Assembly: GCA_949316495.1 (NCBI GenBank)
Contig: OX439004.1
Location: 30,720,904 to 30,784,903 of the forward strand
From: Amphiduros pacificus
Lineage: Eukaryota > Annelida > Polychaeta > Phyllodocida > Hesionidae
DNA: 64,000 nucleotides
Reading direction: 5' to 3'
The notes under the pieces are model-generated. The model worked only from the letters and a program-made list of their open reading frames with translations, did no database searches and had not been told where the DNA came from. Positions 24,723 to 33,237 of this stretch are shown piece by piece. Positions within the stretch are counted from its first letter, which is position 1; each line of letters starts with the position of its first letter. The position numbers were made by a program, and so were the translations under genes.

Positions 24723-25017
24723 CAAACTTCTGAGTTTGAGTTACCACAAAGGGTTAGAGACCTTAGAATGGCCTTCTCTGAGATTTCTTGAGTTTCATGT
24801 TGTTACAGAGTTATTTTCCTACATGTAGATTGAGTACATGCTCTTCTGTGAACTGCTCATCCAATTAAATTACCCAGATACTATTTTTCAAACCTCACTC
24901 AGAGCTCAATTCATGTGTGCTGAGACCAAAACATTCCCAATTCTATATTCAGTTATAAATTCTCAAAGAAATATTGTAAGTCCAGACAGTGACAGTTTTA
25001 GGCAAATCATACTTGTC

Positions 25018-25440
25018 AGTGTCAGTTTCTGCTGATGAAACAGACCAACCATGGCTGCCAGTGGCTAAAAGCTACCTCTCTCCAGCTTAGCTGCTGTAAT
25101 CGGCAGTTATTGTTAGCATTGGCTCCATATGATTGAGTCCAGCAAGTTAGCCCGGGTTATGCCGTTTGTCCACAATTGAGCCAGTGGGAGATGGTGGCGA
25201 ATGCCGATCTCTGACCTCTGATAACCTAGGCGAAATTTGGGCACAAGACGGAGGAACTGGAAATGTGCCGTCCTCACAAACGGAAAATCAATGGGTGCCA
25301 ATTGTGTGCAGTACTATTCTACAATTGTCTTGTCTATTTGTCGGTGGCCAGTTTCCGCTGATGAAGCACAATGTGACTGCCAACGGCTACAACTCACTAC
25401 TAGGGTCCTCTCCAGCTTGGCCGCTGTAATCGGGTGCCCG
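25018..25440. repeat. Dispersed repeat with internal ~330-bp spaced duplication
   Basis: A ~90-bp module (CAGTTTCYGCTGATGAA through TCTCCAGCTTRGCYGCTGTAATCGG) occurs at about 25022-25105 and again at 25350-25435. Related modules with CTCTCCAGCTTA occur near 33243 and 33415-33512. This suggests a dispersed, possibly once tandem, repeat. No coding sequence was recognised in the few hundred bases around it. Confidence 0.6.
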
Positions 25441-25900
25441 ACGGTGGTAATTCATGGCGACGGAAAACTGGTCGGGCACAAGTATATTTAAAACATTTGT
25501 TATATATGAAATTTATTTCATTCTGGCTCTGCGACAGTCTTCAATCTATGAAGTTCAGCTCGTATATGGAAGAAGAAGATTCAGATCGCTGTCAATCAAG
25601 ACGTTCCTTTGAACTGTAAAGAGTTGAAACTAAAACTGAAAGTTTGCTTGCAATGTATATTAGAAGGTAACAAGTGAAGTCGGCCCCTAAGTGAAGTCGG
25701 CCCCCGAGAGAAGTCGGCCCCTAGGAGAAGTCGGCCCCCACATTTAGGTGACTAGAATATCAAGTTACCGGAAGAAAATTAACGGCTACCGAGGGTCCCT
25801 AGGGTTAGTTAATGCCCTTAGGGTCAAATAGGCTTCTCGAAGGAGATTTCATGAGTTTTGAGCCGGTACAGAGTGACTGGGGTGCGCATGCGTGAGGTAC

Positions 25901-25908
25901 AAGATGGC
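25901..25908 (+). promoter_or_regulatory. YY1-like motif at LINE 5' end
   Basis: AAGATGGC lies 19 bases inside the inferred LINE 5' end. In mammalian L1 the same YY1 core near +13 directs accurate initiation. A similar role here is inferred from motif and position only. Confidence 0.45.
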
Positions 25909-26183
25909 AGTGTTTTGATCTAGCTCCGTATTTTGTTGGTTTTTCTGACAATTTACAGCGCTCTAACGAATCTGAAACCTGTTATAATCCACACCCACCT
26001 GTTCTAGCACACCTCTGCCTCAAGTCTGCGCTATTTAGCTGACTTTTGTGAACACTAGCAGTGTAAAATCTGATCTGTAACGAGGGCTGGTTTTGGATTC
26101 GCTTTGCACGAAGCGCGGTGCTCGTCACACAGATCTTTTTGTACTCGTGGCGAGTGTTTACTTCATAACTCCTCTCTCATACA

Positions 26184-26308
26184 AGCTTGGAATCACCTCC
26201 TTGCTGTATCAGGTGCCTAATCACCTAGGCAACCTTGTCTAATCACCTAGACAAAAACTGTCCAACCACCTGGACATTATCTTAACTGACAAGCCGAACC
26301 ACCTCGGC
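26184..26308 (+). promoter_or_regulatory. LINE 5' UTR hairpin array A (five stems, AYCACC loops)
   Basis: Five consecutive hairpins share the core AAYCACCT (last stem A, loop AYCACC, first closing T) while the stems differ. (1) 26184-26205, AGCTTGGA with TCCTTGCT, 6 pairs plus two T-T mismatches. (2) 26212-26234, GGTGCCTA with TAGGCAACC, one bulge. (3) 26235-26254, TTGTCTA with TAGACAA. (4) 26259-26276, TGTCCA with TGGACA. (5) 26293-26308, GCCGA with TCGGC. Base changes on one side are matched on the other, the signature of selection on RNA structure. Confidence 0.85.
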
Positions 26309-26341
26309 AACTGGGCTTGCCCCACACAAACATTGTCAGTC

Positions 26342-26446
26342 TCTACTTTTGTAGATCAATCCTTCTACTTCGGTAGATCAATCCTTCTACTTCAGTAGAT
26401 CAATCCTTCTACTTTGGTAGATCAAACTAATTTCTACTACAGTAGA
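26342..26446 (+). promoter_or_regulatory. LINE 5' UTR hairpin array B (five identical stems, tetraloops)
   Basis: Five copies of stem TCTAC/GTAGA enclosing four-base loops: TTTT (26342-26355), TTCG (26364-26377), TTCA (26386-26399), TTTG (26408-26421) and TACA (26433-26446). The spacing is 22 bp for the first four, and each copy is followed by TCAA. The second is a C(UUCG)G tetraloop, an exceptionally stable RNA fold. The array ends 8 bases before the ORF start codon at 26455. Confidence 0.85.
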
Positions 26447-26454
26447 TCAATACA

Positions 26455-29400
26455 ATGAATCAGTATCAAACAAAATTGATCTTGAGCTTTCTTGTTTGCA
26501 TTTGGGTGGCAAGCATATCCCACACAGGAAATCCTTGCATTACTTCCAACAGACCTGGAAGTACTGCATACTTCCTGAAAAATGGCTCAATCCAGAAGCA
26601 AAATATGATACAGAGAAACCCAATACTGAGCATTGCCATACACAAAGCCAGTATCATATATAGAAAACAAAATCTCTGCTACTGGAATAAATCAAATCAA
26701 AAGAAAAAATGCAATATCTATGTGCTACTTTTCCTAATATCACTGCTACTATTATGTGGTGATGTTCACCCACATCCAGGGCCTGTTCAATTTCCCTGTG
26801 GAGTGTGTGAACGTCCAGTTGCCAACAATCACAGAGCCATGCAGTGTGATGAATGTGACTCATACGTACACATTAAATGTGATGGGCTCACAAATAGAGA
26901 TTATGAGTTATTCAGTAAACAAAGATGGCTGTCATGGGAATGCTGGAAATGTCGCCTTCCTAATATTTCCGATGCTTTCTTTGAAAATGAATTTGAAACA
27001 AGTAACCTCTTTGAAACACTAAGTGATGAAAGTGTCACAAGTGCAAGAACAGAAGATCAATCTGTAGGGAAAACCTACACCACAAGACCAAAGCAAGGTA
27101 GAAAAAAGCAAAAAATTCAAAAGCTTAAAGTTATGACAGTGAACTGTAGAGGCCTAAACTCAACCAAAAAGCAATTGGAGCTACAGGAACTAATAACTGA
27201 GCATAATTACCCTGATATATTATGCATAACAGAATCCCACATTGACCACACTATTGCAGACAGTGTCATCCACCCTGATTATGATATAGGGAGAGAAGAC
27301 AGATGCAAGGGTGGTGGTGGGGTACTGATTGGTATACATAAAAGGTGGCTGTCAGACCCTAAGGAGGAGAGTCTAAAAACTGACTGTGAAATTGTATGGA
27401 GAAAACTGAACATAACTGGAACAAAACCACTGTTCATAGGATGTTACTATAGGCCAACAGACAGAAATATATCTAACGTCCATGAACTAAATGCATCTCT
27501 TGGAAAGATTCCCCAGTCTGACACAAATACCCCTAATATATTACTAACAGGGGATTTCAATGTACCAGATATCACATGGGAGAATATGTCCTATAAGCCA
27601 AGCCCTGCATATGGGATCGACCTAAATACAGCAATGGTTGATACTTTCAATGAACATTGTCTCACACAAGTAAATCCTCACCCAACCAGGGGAGGTAATA
27701 GGTTAGATTTGGTCGGTACAACAAACCCTAGCCTAGTAAATAAAGTATCTGTCCATCCAGGCATGAGTGACCATGATGTAGTGATAACAGAAATCAATGC
27801 AAAAGCCACACTAGCCAAGAAAAAGCCAAGAAACGTATTGCTGTACAAAAATGGAGACATGAATGCAATAAAACAAGACATGCATGTCTTTTTTGAAGAT
27901 GAAGTCAAGGATTCAAATCTCCCAGTTGAAACTCTGAACAATAAGTTCACAGCCAAGCTTATGGAGTCCATCAATAAACACATTCCTATTAAGAAAATAA
28001 CTGGTAGATGGGATGTGCCATGGATGACAAAGGAAATAAAGAGACAAATTAGAAGGAAACAAAGACTATACAACATGGCTGAAAAAACTAAAAAGGATTC
28101 TGACCGTAGAAAATTCAGAAACCTTAGGAAACACATAAAACATAAATTGAGAGAAGCCCACAATGAATATGTCCTTGGGCTACTCGATTTACCTGACATT
28201 GAATTCAGTAGACCATCAATGGGAAAAAGGTTCTGGAACTATATTAGATCCAGGCGCAAAGATACCGTTGGTGTACCAACACTAACAGAAAATGGCATTG
28301 AGGTGAAAGACAGTAAAGGCAAGGCAGAAGTTCTTTCACGTCAGTACGAATCTGTTTTTTCTACTGAAAACATGGAAAATATTCCTGACAAAGGTGATCC
28401 AACTTCTCCGCAAATAGAACCAATTACCATCACAGTTGCTGGTGTGGAAAAATTGCTCTCTAACCTAAACTGCAAAAAAGCCAATGGCCCAGATCAAATA
28501 CCCACAAGAGTCTTGAAAGAATGCTCATATGAAATAGCTCCAATCCTCCAAAAAATATTCCAAGACTCACTCGACAAAGGAGAAGTTCCAAAAGCATGGC
28601 GCACAGCAAATATAGTTGCAGTCTTTAAAAAAGGAGATAAAAGTTGTGCCGCTAACTACAGGCCAGTTTCCTTGACATCTGTCCCCTGTAAGATTTTGGA
28701 GCATATAATTGTTAGACATATGATGAATCACTGTGAACTTTACAATATCCTGGTAAATTTTCAGCATGGATTCAGGACAGGCCATTCGTGTGAAACTCAG
28801 TTAATCACAACCTTACAGGACATACTCAAGGCAAGAAATGATGGCCAAAATGTTGACATGCTCATTCTCGATTTTAGTAAAGCCTTTGACACAGTCTGCC
28901 ACGAGCGACTGAATCGCAAGCTTGAGCATTATGGAATCTCAGGACAGGTCGGTTCATGGATAAAAAATTGGCTTACAAACCGTGAACAGAGGGTGGTTAT
29001 TGACGGTGATGAATCTGACCCCGTCCATGTTAAATCTGGAGTGCCTCAGGGTACAGTACTTGGACCAATACTATTTCTACTCTATATCAATGACATTGGA
29101 AAGAAGCTAAAATATTCAAACATAAGGCTCTTTGCTGATGACAGCCTCCTATATAGAATAGTTGAAGATGATGACGATGCAGTAAAACTGCAAGAGGACC
29201 TAAATATGCTGGAGGAATGGTCAAGTGAATGGCAAATGGACTTCAATGCTCAGAAATGTTACACCCTGAGCAGCAAGAAAAAAAGCCAAGCTCTTGATTC
29301 AAGAAAATATACATTAAATGGTCACATCCTGCAACATGTTGAACATCATCCCTACCTTGGAATTGAGCTCCAAACAGATATGAAATGGGATGAACATATT

Positions 29401-29943
29401 AACAACATTGTCTGCAAAGCAAACCAAGTACTGGGATTTGTAAGAAGAAATTTCAATATGTGCCCAGGAAATATCAAAGAGGCTGCCTACAATACACTTG
29501 TGCGCCCTCACTTAGAATATGCATCAAGTGTGTGGGACCCTTACCTCAAAAAAGACATAGACCGCATAGAATCAGTTCAAAGACGAGCTGCTCGATTTGT
29601 GGCTGGCAACTGGAAGAGAGAAACAGGCACTGTAACAAAAATCCTGGAAGACCTAAAATGGGATTCACTAGCAGGGAGAAGAAGGACCCAGAGGCTGGTT
29701 TTATTGTACAAGGCTATAAATGGTGAAATAGCTTTGAAACTTCCAGATCATGTCAAAATGAAATCAGCTCCTACAAGGAAAAACCATGGAAACCGCTATA
29801 TTGAAATGGCGACAAGCTGTGACCCTTATAAATACAGCTACTTTCCAAGAACAGTGACAGACTGGAATAACCTTCCCCCTCATTTAACTACATTGGAAAC
29901 AGGTAGCTCGGCATCCTTCAGAAACTCCCTTGCCAGAGTATAA
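26455..29943 (+). CDS. LINE polyprotein: 2A-like, PHD, APE endonuclease, reverse transcriptase
   Basis: Single intact ORF of 1162 residues. In order: a signal-like hydrophobic segment (about 8-20); a second hydrophobic run (88-100) leading into GDVHPHPGP (102-110), which resembles the 2A consensus DVExNPGP; a C4HC3 PHD finger (C115, C118, C131, C134, H139, C142, C163, C166); an APE-type endonuclease (about 224-447, with N230, E260, GDFN 366-369, SDH 438-440); a reverse transcriptase (about 678-960, with LDFSKAFD 804-811, SGVPQGTVLGP 861-871, FADD 893-896); and a C-terminal region with VRPHLEYASSVWDP. No separate ORF1 is present. Together with the flanking target duplication, the unbroken frame argues for recent mobility. 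Confidence 0.93.
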   Translation: MNQYQTKLILSFLVCIWVASISHTGNPCITSNRPGSTAYFLKNGSIQKQNMIQRNPILSIAIHKASIIYRKQNLCYWNKSNQKKKCNIYVLLFLISLLLLCGDVHPHPGPVQFPCGVCERPVANNHRAMQCDECDSYVHIKCDGLTNRDYELFSKQRWLSWECWKCRLPNISDAFFENEFETSNLFETLSDESVTSARTEDQSVGKTYTTRPKQGRKKQKIQKLKVMTVNCRGLNSTKKQLELQELITEHNYPDILCITESHIDHTIADSVIHPDYDIGREDRCKGGGGVLIGIHKRWLSDPKEESLKTDCEIVWRKLNITGTKPLFIGCYYRPTDRNISNVHELNASLGKIPQSDTNTPNILLTGDFNVPDITWENMSYKPSPAYGIDLNTAMVDTFNEHCLTQVNPHPTRGGNRLDLVGTTNPSLVNKVSVHPGMSDHDVVITEINAKATLAKKKPRNVLLYKNGDMNAIKQDMHVFFEDEVKDSNLPVETLNNKFTAKLMESINKHIPIKKITGRWDVPWMTKEIKRQIRRKQRLYNMAEKTKKDSDRRKFRNLRKHIKHKLREAHNEYVLGLLDLPDIEFSRPSMGKRFWNYIRSRRKDTVGVPTLTENGIEVKDSKGKAEVLSRQYESVFSTENMENIPDKGDPTSPQIEPITITVAGVEKLLSNLNCKKANGPDQIPTRVLKECSYEIAPILQKIFQDSLDKGEVPKAWRTANIVAVFKKGDKSCAANYRPVSLTSVPCKILEHIIVRHMMNHCELYNILVNFQHGFRTGHSCETQLITTLQDILKARNDGQNVDMLILDFSKAFDTVCHERLNRKLEHYGISGQVGSWIKNWLTNREQRVVIDGDESDPVHVKSGVPQGTVLGPILFLLYINDIGKKLKYSNIRLFADDSLLYRIVEDDDDAVKLQEDLNMLEEWSSEWQMDFNAQKCYTLSSKKKSQALDSRKYTLNGHILQHVEHHPYLGIELQTDMKWDEHINNIVCKANQVLGFVRRNFNMCPGNIKEAAYNTLVRPHLEYASSVWDPYLKKDIDRIESVQRRAARFVAGNWKRETGTVTKILEDLKWDSLAGRRRTQRLVLLYKAINGEIALKLPDHVKMKSAPTRKNHGNRYIEMATSCDPYKYSYFPRTVTDWNNLPPHLTTLETGSSASFRNSLARV

Positions 29944-29956
29944 AGGCTGGCAACAA

Positions 29957-30031
29957 GCAGCCGGTGTGTACCAGCTGCACCCCTTAGTGCAATCTTGCAC
30001 TCTCGGCGGGATGCCAATTGGTTTTGCCGAG
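29957..30031 (+). other. Three hairpins in the LINE 3' UTR
   Basis: (1) 29957-29978: GCAGC with GCTGC, then GGT with ACC. (2) 29987-30000: GTGCAA with TTGCAC, 2-base loop. (3) 30002-30031: CTCGGC with GCCGAG, whose loop contains the palindrome CCAATTGG. They precede the short-repeat tail. 3' stem-loops are the usual recognition site of LINE reverse transcriptases, so this is a candidate for the RT-binding structure. Confidence 0.65.
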
Positions 30032-30369
30032 TAAACTTATAGATGTAGATAGATGTAGATGACTGGGGCCGCCTTCTCTTGGGGCCGAGTTCACCTACCC
30101 ACGGCGGGGCCGACTTCACTTGGGGGCCGACTTCACTTGTATTCTATTCTCGACCGGGAGTATCCGGGTCACCCAGTGCATCACGTGATTTTACAGCTTG
30201 GCAACCACAGTGCGAGCCACTGGCCGCTGAAAACAAACGTGTAGCAACCATTGACCAGACAAGACGTACTACACATTTCTCAGCTGTTTCTCTCCAAATA
30301 TGCCCAGAAAATTATTATTTAATTATATCGCACAATTCAATTCTATACAGTCTTTGATTTCTTCCCACT

Positions 30370-31190
30370 CAGTGGTGTGAATTTCACTGATGGCAATTAT
30401 CAGCGTTCACAGTATTGATCTTCAAGGGCATTTCGTCTTTGAGTCATGTCTTCCCGTTTTGACAGAAATGCTTTTAATTGCATTTTAAATGATAAATAAA
30501 GGTATTTACCCAATATTATCACGGGGATTTAGGGCATATCTAGTGCTACAAACGATAATAAATAAAAGCGATATAATTATAATACCTTTGCCTTGTAATA
30601 CACAAAGAAATATTGTACCACGTGTTTGTTTTGAAGATCAAGGACGTCACGTACATCGTATTTACGTTTTACTTCTATGTCCATTAAAATAAAAATTATT
30701 ATTTAATTATATCGCACAATTCAATTCTATTCCCTTTCGGCGGTGTGAAAATTAGTAATCTACCAATTATCAGCGTTCACAGTTTTGCATTTCGTCATTG
30801 TCTCTACTACTTTGAGTCGTGTCTTCCATTTTTGACAGAAATGCTTTCACACGTGGATCGATTTTAATTGCGTTTTAAATGATCAATAAAGGTATTTACC
30901 CAATATTATCACGACGATTTACAGCCGATCGAGTGCTATAAACGATAATAATTAAAAGCGATATAATGAATATCATTGGCTTTATAAGCACAAAGAAATA
31001 ACGAACAGACAGTAGTCCGCATATCCGATATTTGTTTTCATGCTTTCAATAATGGATGGTTATGTTCTGTTCTCGACCTGCAAAGCATAATATGTGATAA
31101 TATTGGGTAAATACCTTTATTTATCATTTAAAACGCAATTAAAATCAATCTGCTACGTCTGATATTCTTTATGTTTTGTTTTGATGCTTT
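30370..31190. repeat. Mosaic of dispersed-repeat modules
   Basis: At least two partial copies of modules also seen in the 12.5-14.8 kb element: TTATCAGCGTTCACAGT, TGACAGAAATGCTTT, GTATTTACCCAATATTATCA, AAACGATAATAATTAAAAGC and CACAAAGAAATA. The left part (30370-30690) and right part (30720-31190) are themselves similar. No ORF. This looks like nested or tandem copies of the same non-autonomous family. Confidence 0.7.
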
Positions 31191-31248
31191 TCAAAATGAC
31201 GACCTCGTGTTGCAATAGGTGTGTTCACTTTGTTTTCAGCGGCTCACT

Positions 31249-31514
31249 GGCCTGGCACGTTTTGCGCATACCGTACGCCCGATAATTCTGGTTCCGGAAT
31301 AGGGGAAACTATTCGCATTCGTTTTGTTTTAGGGCCATTGCGTGCGCATCCAAAATTCTCCCGCCGGGCCGCCCTATCCTCCCTATGCCAGTCTGGGCGG
31401 GCGGATCGGGATCCCGATCATGTGACTTAGCTTTCCCGATCATGTGACAGTACGCCCTGTCAGGTGACAGTACGCCCGGTCGTGTTCCCGTTTTGGTGCA
31501 AAACGAGCCAGGCC
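31249..31514. mobile_element. CpG-rich 266-bp element with 17-bp inverted ends
   Basis: Ends GGCCTGGCACGTTTTGC (31249-31265) and GCAAAACGAGCCAGGCC (31498-31514) are inverted repeats with one mismatch in 17. The interior is strikingly GC- and CpG-rich against the AT-rich surroundings. It contains direct repeats CCGATCATGTGAC (twice) and GTGACAGTACGCCC (twice). No target duplication was seen, so it could instead be a CpG island that happens to be palindromic. Palindromic GTCACGTGAC follows at 31531-31540. Confidence 0.5.
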
Positions 31515-31530
31515 CCTGGTCGCGAGGGAA

Positions 31531-31540
31531 GTCACGTGAC
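31531..31540. promoter_or_regulatory. E-box palindrome GTCACGTGAC
   Basis: Exact match to the consensus bound by TFEB/MITF/USF-type bHLH-zip factors (the CLEAR box), followed by CCGTGACGTTG with a CRE-like TGACG. It sits beside the CpG-rich element and near two ATCATGTGAC E-boxes. No transcription unit is visible nearby, so function is unproven. Confidence 0.3.
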
Positions 31541-32289
31541 CCGTGACGTTGCACCAAGGTAGGGAATTAGAATATCCGTATATTATCGCCCACCTTGAAT
31601 TGAGTCATTGTTTCCGTCTTAATTTCATAGTTTTCAGAGATAACATTTAACGAAACAATTTGTTTTTTGTGAGTCGCCTACCATAGAAAGTGTCTCTGTT
31701 GTATGAGTGACGATTGTTGTTCTGACATCAAAAAATTCAATGCCACATTTTTCGAGGCATTTATAAAATTATGACCCCTAGCACAAATGTAAATTCATTT
31801 GCTAAGCAGTACGAGTTAAAATAGGTCTTTATGTATACTTATTTATATTAAGCTAAAATATTATTTTTCATTTTATAATATATGTATGATAAAAAAATAC
31901 AATTATTTCCCTTTAGAATCAATTAAAATGTTTTAAGCGATATTTATAACAAAAGGTCAAGGCTGTTCATGGCGGCAAATTGGTGAGTGAAATATTTTAT
32001 TTTACTCGTGTCATAGTTACCTTTGTTCTAAAATTGGTAAGTATATAATTTGGTATTACATGTAGTCAATAGCAAAAGGCTGAACTGATAATGTGCATTT
32101 TGATTTGTTCAAACGCCAGAGCATTGAGAAAGAATACCAGAGCAGAGGTACCTGACAAAATGAATTTGTTAAGCAACAATGCCAACAATAGGGCATCGGT
32201 TCGTTGGATTTCATCGATACGATATGATACGTATCGATGATTTATCAATATTCGATACATATCGATACATATCGATATTACTGAACCGA

Positions 32290-33050
32290 AATAGAAGATT
32301 GACTTTATCGGCATGAAAAGTAACTGAGCTTCGCTCATACTGTCTGGGTACAAACTCCCCAAACGGTGATATTGCCGGTGTGTAAAGTACGGACGTCCGA
32401 CAACAACGGATGTTATGAACGGATCTCCGTTGTGAACGGATAATCCGCTACCACCGGATTTGTCCGATGTCCGATATTCTCCGTTGTTTTATTGTTAGAA
32501 ATGTCTAAATATACTTAAATCCGTCAATCCGTGAAACTGCAGAACAGAAGTTTCCCGTCTTGTTGATATGCCACCATTTGACCCCAAAACGACTCTGCAT
32601 CGCCCATCGCTTTATACATGTTGAAAAGTGTTGAAAAGTAATTAGAAAAAATAGTAACACTGGATGTTCCAGACTTGTTCCAGACTTGTTTCCCCCGGAC
32701 GTCCGTTCATCCTTCAACAAAATCCGCTGGATCCGCTACGTCCGACATCCTTACTTTACACACCACCTGATATATTTAAGATCTTCGGCTTATAATACAC
32801 ACAGAAATATTCTACGACGTGTCAACAGTAGTTCGCCTGTAACTAATAAGCGTATATTACGCACAAATCGGAGAAAATCTTAATTTAACAATGCTTAAAT
32901 ATGCATACACAACACGACGTTGCCATTTCAAAAAGCGGAAGTGACGGGGAGAAGCTCTTATTTTTGGCGCGAAAACGATTGGAGTGGCGCTACAGCGTAG
33001 TTATTCCCATTGAAATATTAATATATAAAATATGTCTTTTTTGTAAGAAA
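32290..33050. repeat. Dispersed repeat homologous to interior of the 24.05-24.72 kb element
   Basis: Shared blocks with 24150-24450 include CAGAAATATTCTACGACGTG/GATACGTG, AGTCCGCC-like, CAATGCTTAAATA, GGAAGTGACGGGGA and TTTTTGGCGCGAAAACGAT. The homology is interrupted by a separate 395-bp insertion at 32373-32767. Just upstream, 32210-32280 is rich in ATCGATAC-type palindromic repeats. No coding sequence. Confidence 0.65.
32373..32767. mobile_element. 395-bp MITE with TGATAT target duplication
   Basis: Inverted ends GGTGTGTAAAGTA (32377-32389) and TACTTTACACACC (32752-32764) are perfect over 13 bp. Subterminal sequence is rich in GGACGTCCG and CCGCTACGTCCGACATCC-type motifs. TGATAT occurs directly on each side (32367-32372 and 32768-32773). 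The related repeat at 24.2 kb has only one GCGATATAATTAAAATC at the corresponding place, a paralogous empty site. No transposase; superfamily unknown. Confidence 0.7.
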
Positions 33051-33237
33051 TTATTGCGAGAACTACTTACTTTTCACATATCTATGTTAATCGTACATCA
33101 ATGACATTAAGAATGGAAGAATTTGTGTAATAAATGCAAAACTATTTATCGCTGATCAACAACAGTTGCAGGTGTGAGTTGCATGGTGCGCCGTGCTGAC
33201 ACCTAGTGGCAAACCTGCTGTTTCCAATCTCTGTTTA

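Larger units (their letters stand above)
25883..30059 (+). mobile_element. Full-length LINE, CR1/Jockey-group, with 9-bp target duplication
   Basis: The element of about 4.18 kb is flanked by TGACTGGGG at 25874-25882 and 30060-30068. It starts with GC-rich sequence containing AAGATGGC (25901-25908), a YY1-like motif in the place familiar from other LINE 5' ends. A ~570-bp 5' UTR carries two hairpin arrays. One ORF encodes PHD, APE-type endonuclease and reverse transcriptase domains. The ~116-bp 3' UTR contains three hairpins and ends in short AGATGTAGAT repeats rather than poly(A), as in CR1- and L2-like elements. Structurally whole, so it is probably a young insertion. Confidence 0.88.
25671..30139. 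mobile_element. Small foldback element split by a LINE insertion
   Basis: Left arm 25671-25739 contains four tandem ~17-bp units (AGTGAAGTCGGCCCC or AGAAGTCGGCCCC). Right arm 30065-30139 contains four in the opposite orientation (GGGGCCGACTTCACTT and variants). Removing the LINE at 25883-30059 and one copy of its 9-bp target duplication leaves an element of about 280 bp with ~70-bp inverted, internally repetitive ends. No coding capacity. No target duplication of the foldback element itself was evident. Confidence 0.65.

Noticed and set aside
27678-28199. 173-codon minus-strand ORF
   Set aside because: Antisense shadow of the LINE endonuclease/RT linker; no domain features and low-complexity hydrophobic content.
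25671-30139. Flanking repeats mistaken for long terminal repeats
   Set aside because: The flanking repeats are inverted, not direct, and the enclosed protein is an APE-type LINE protein without protease or integrase.
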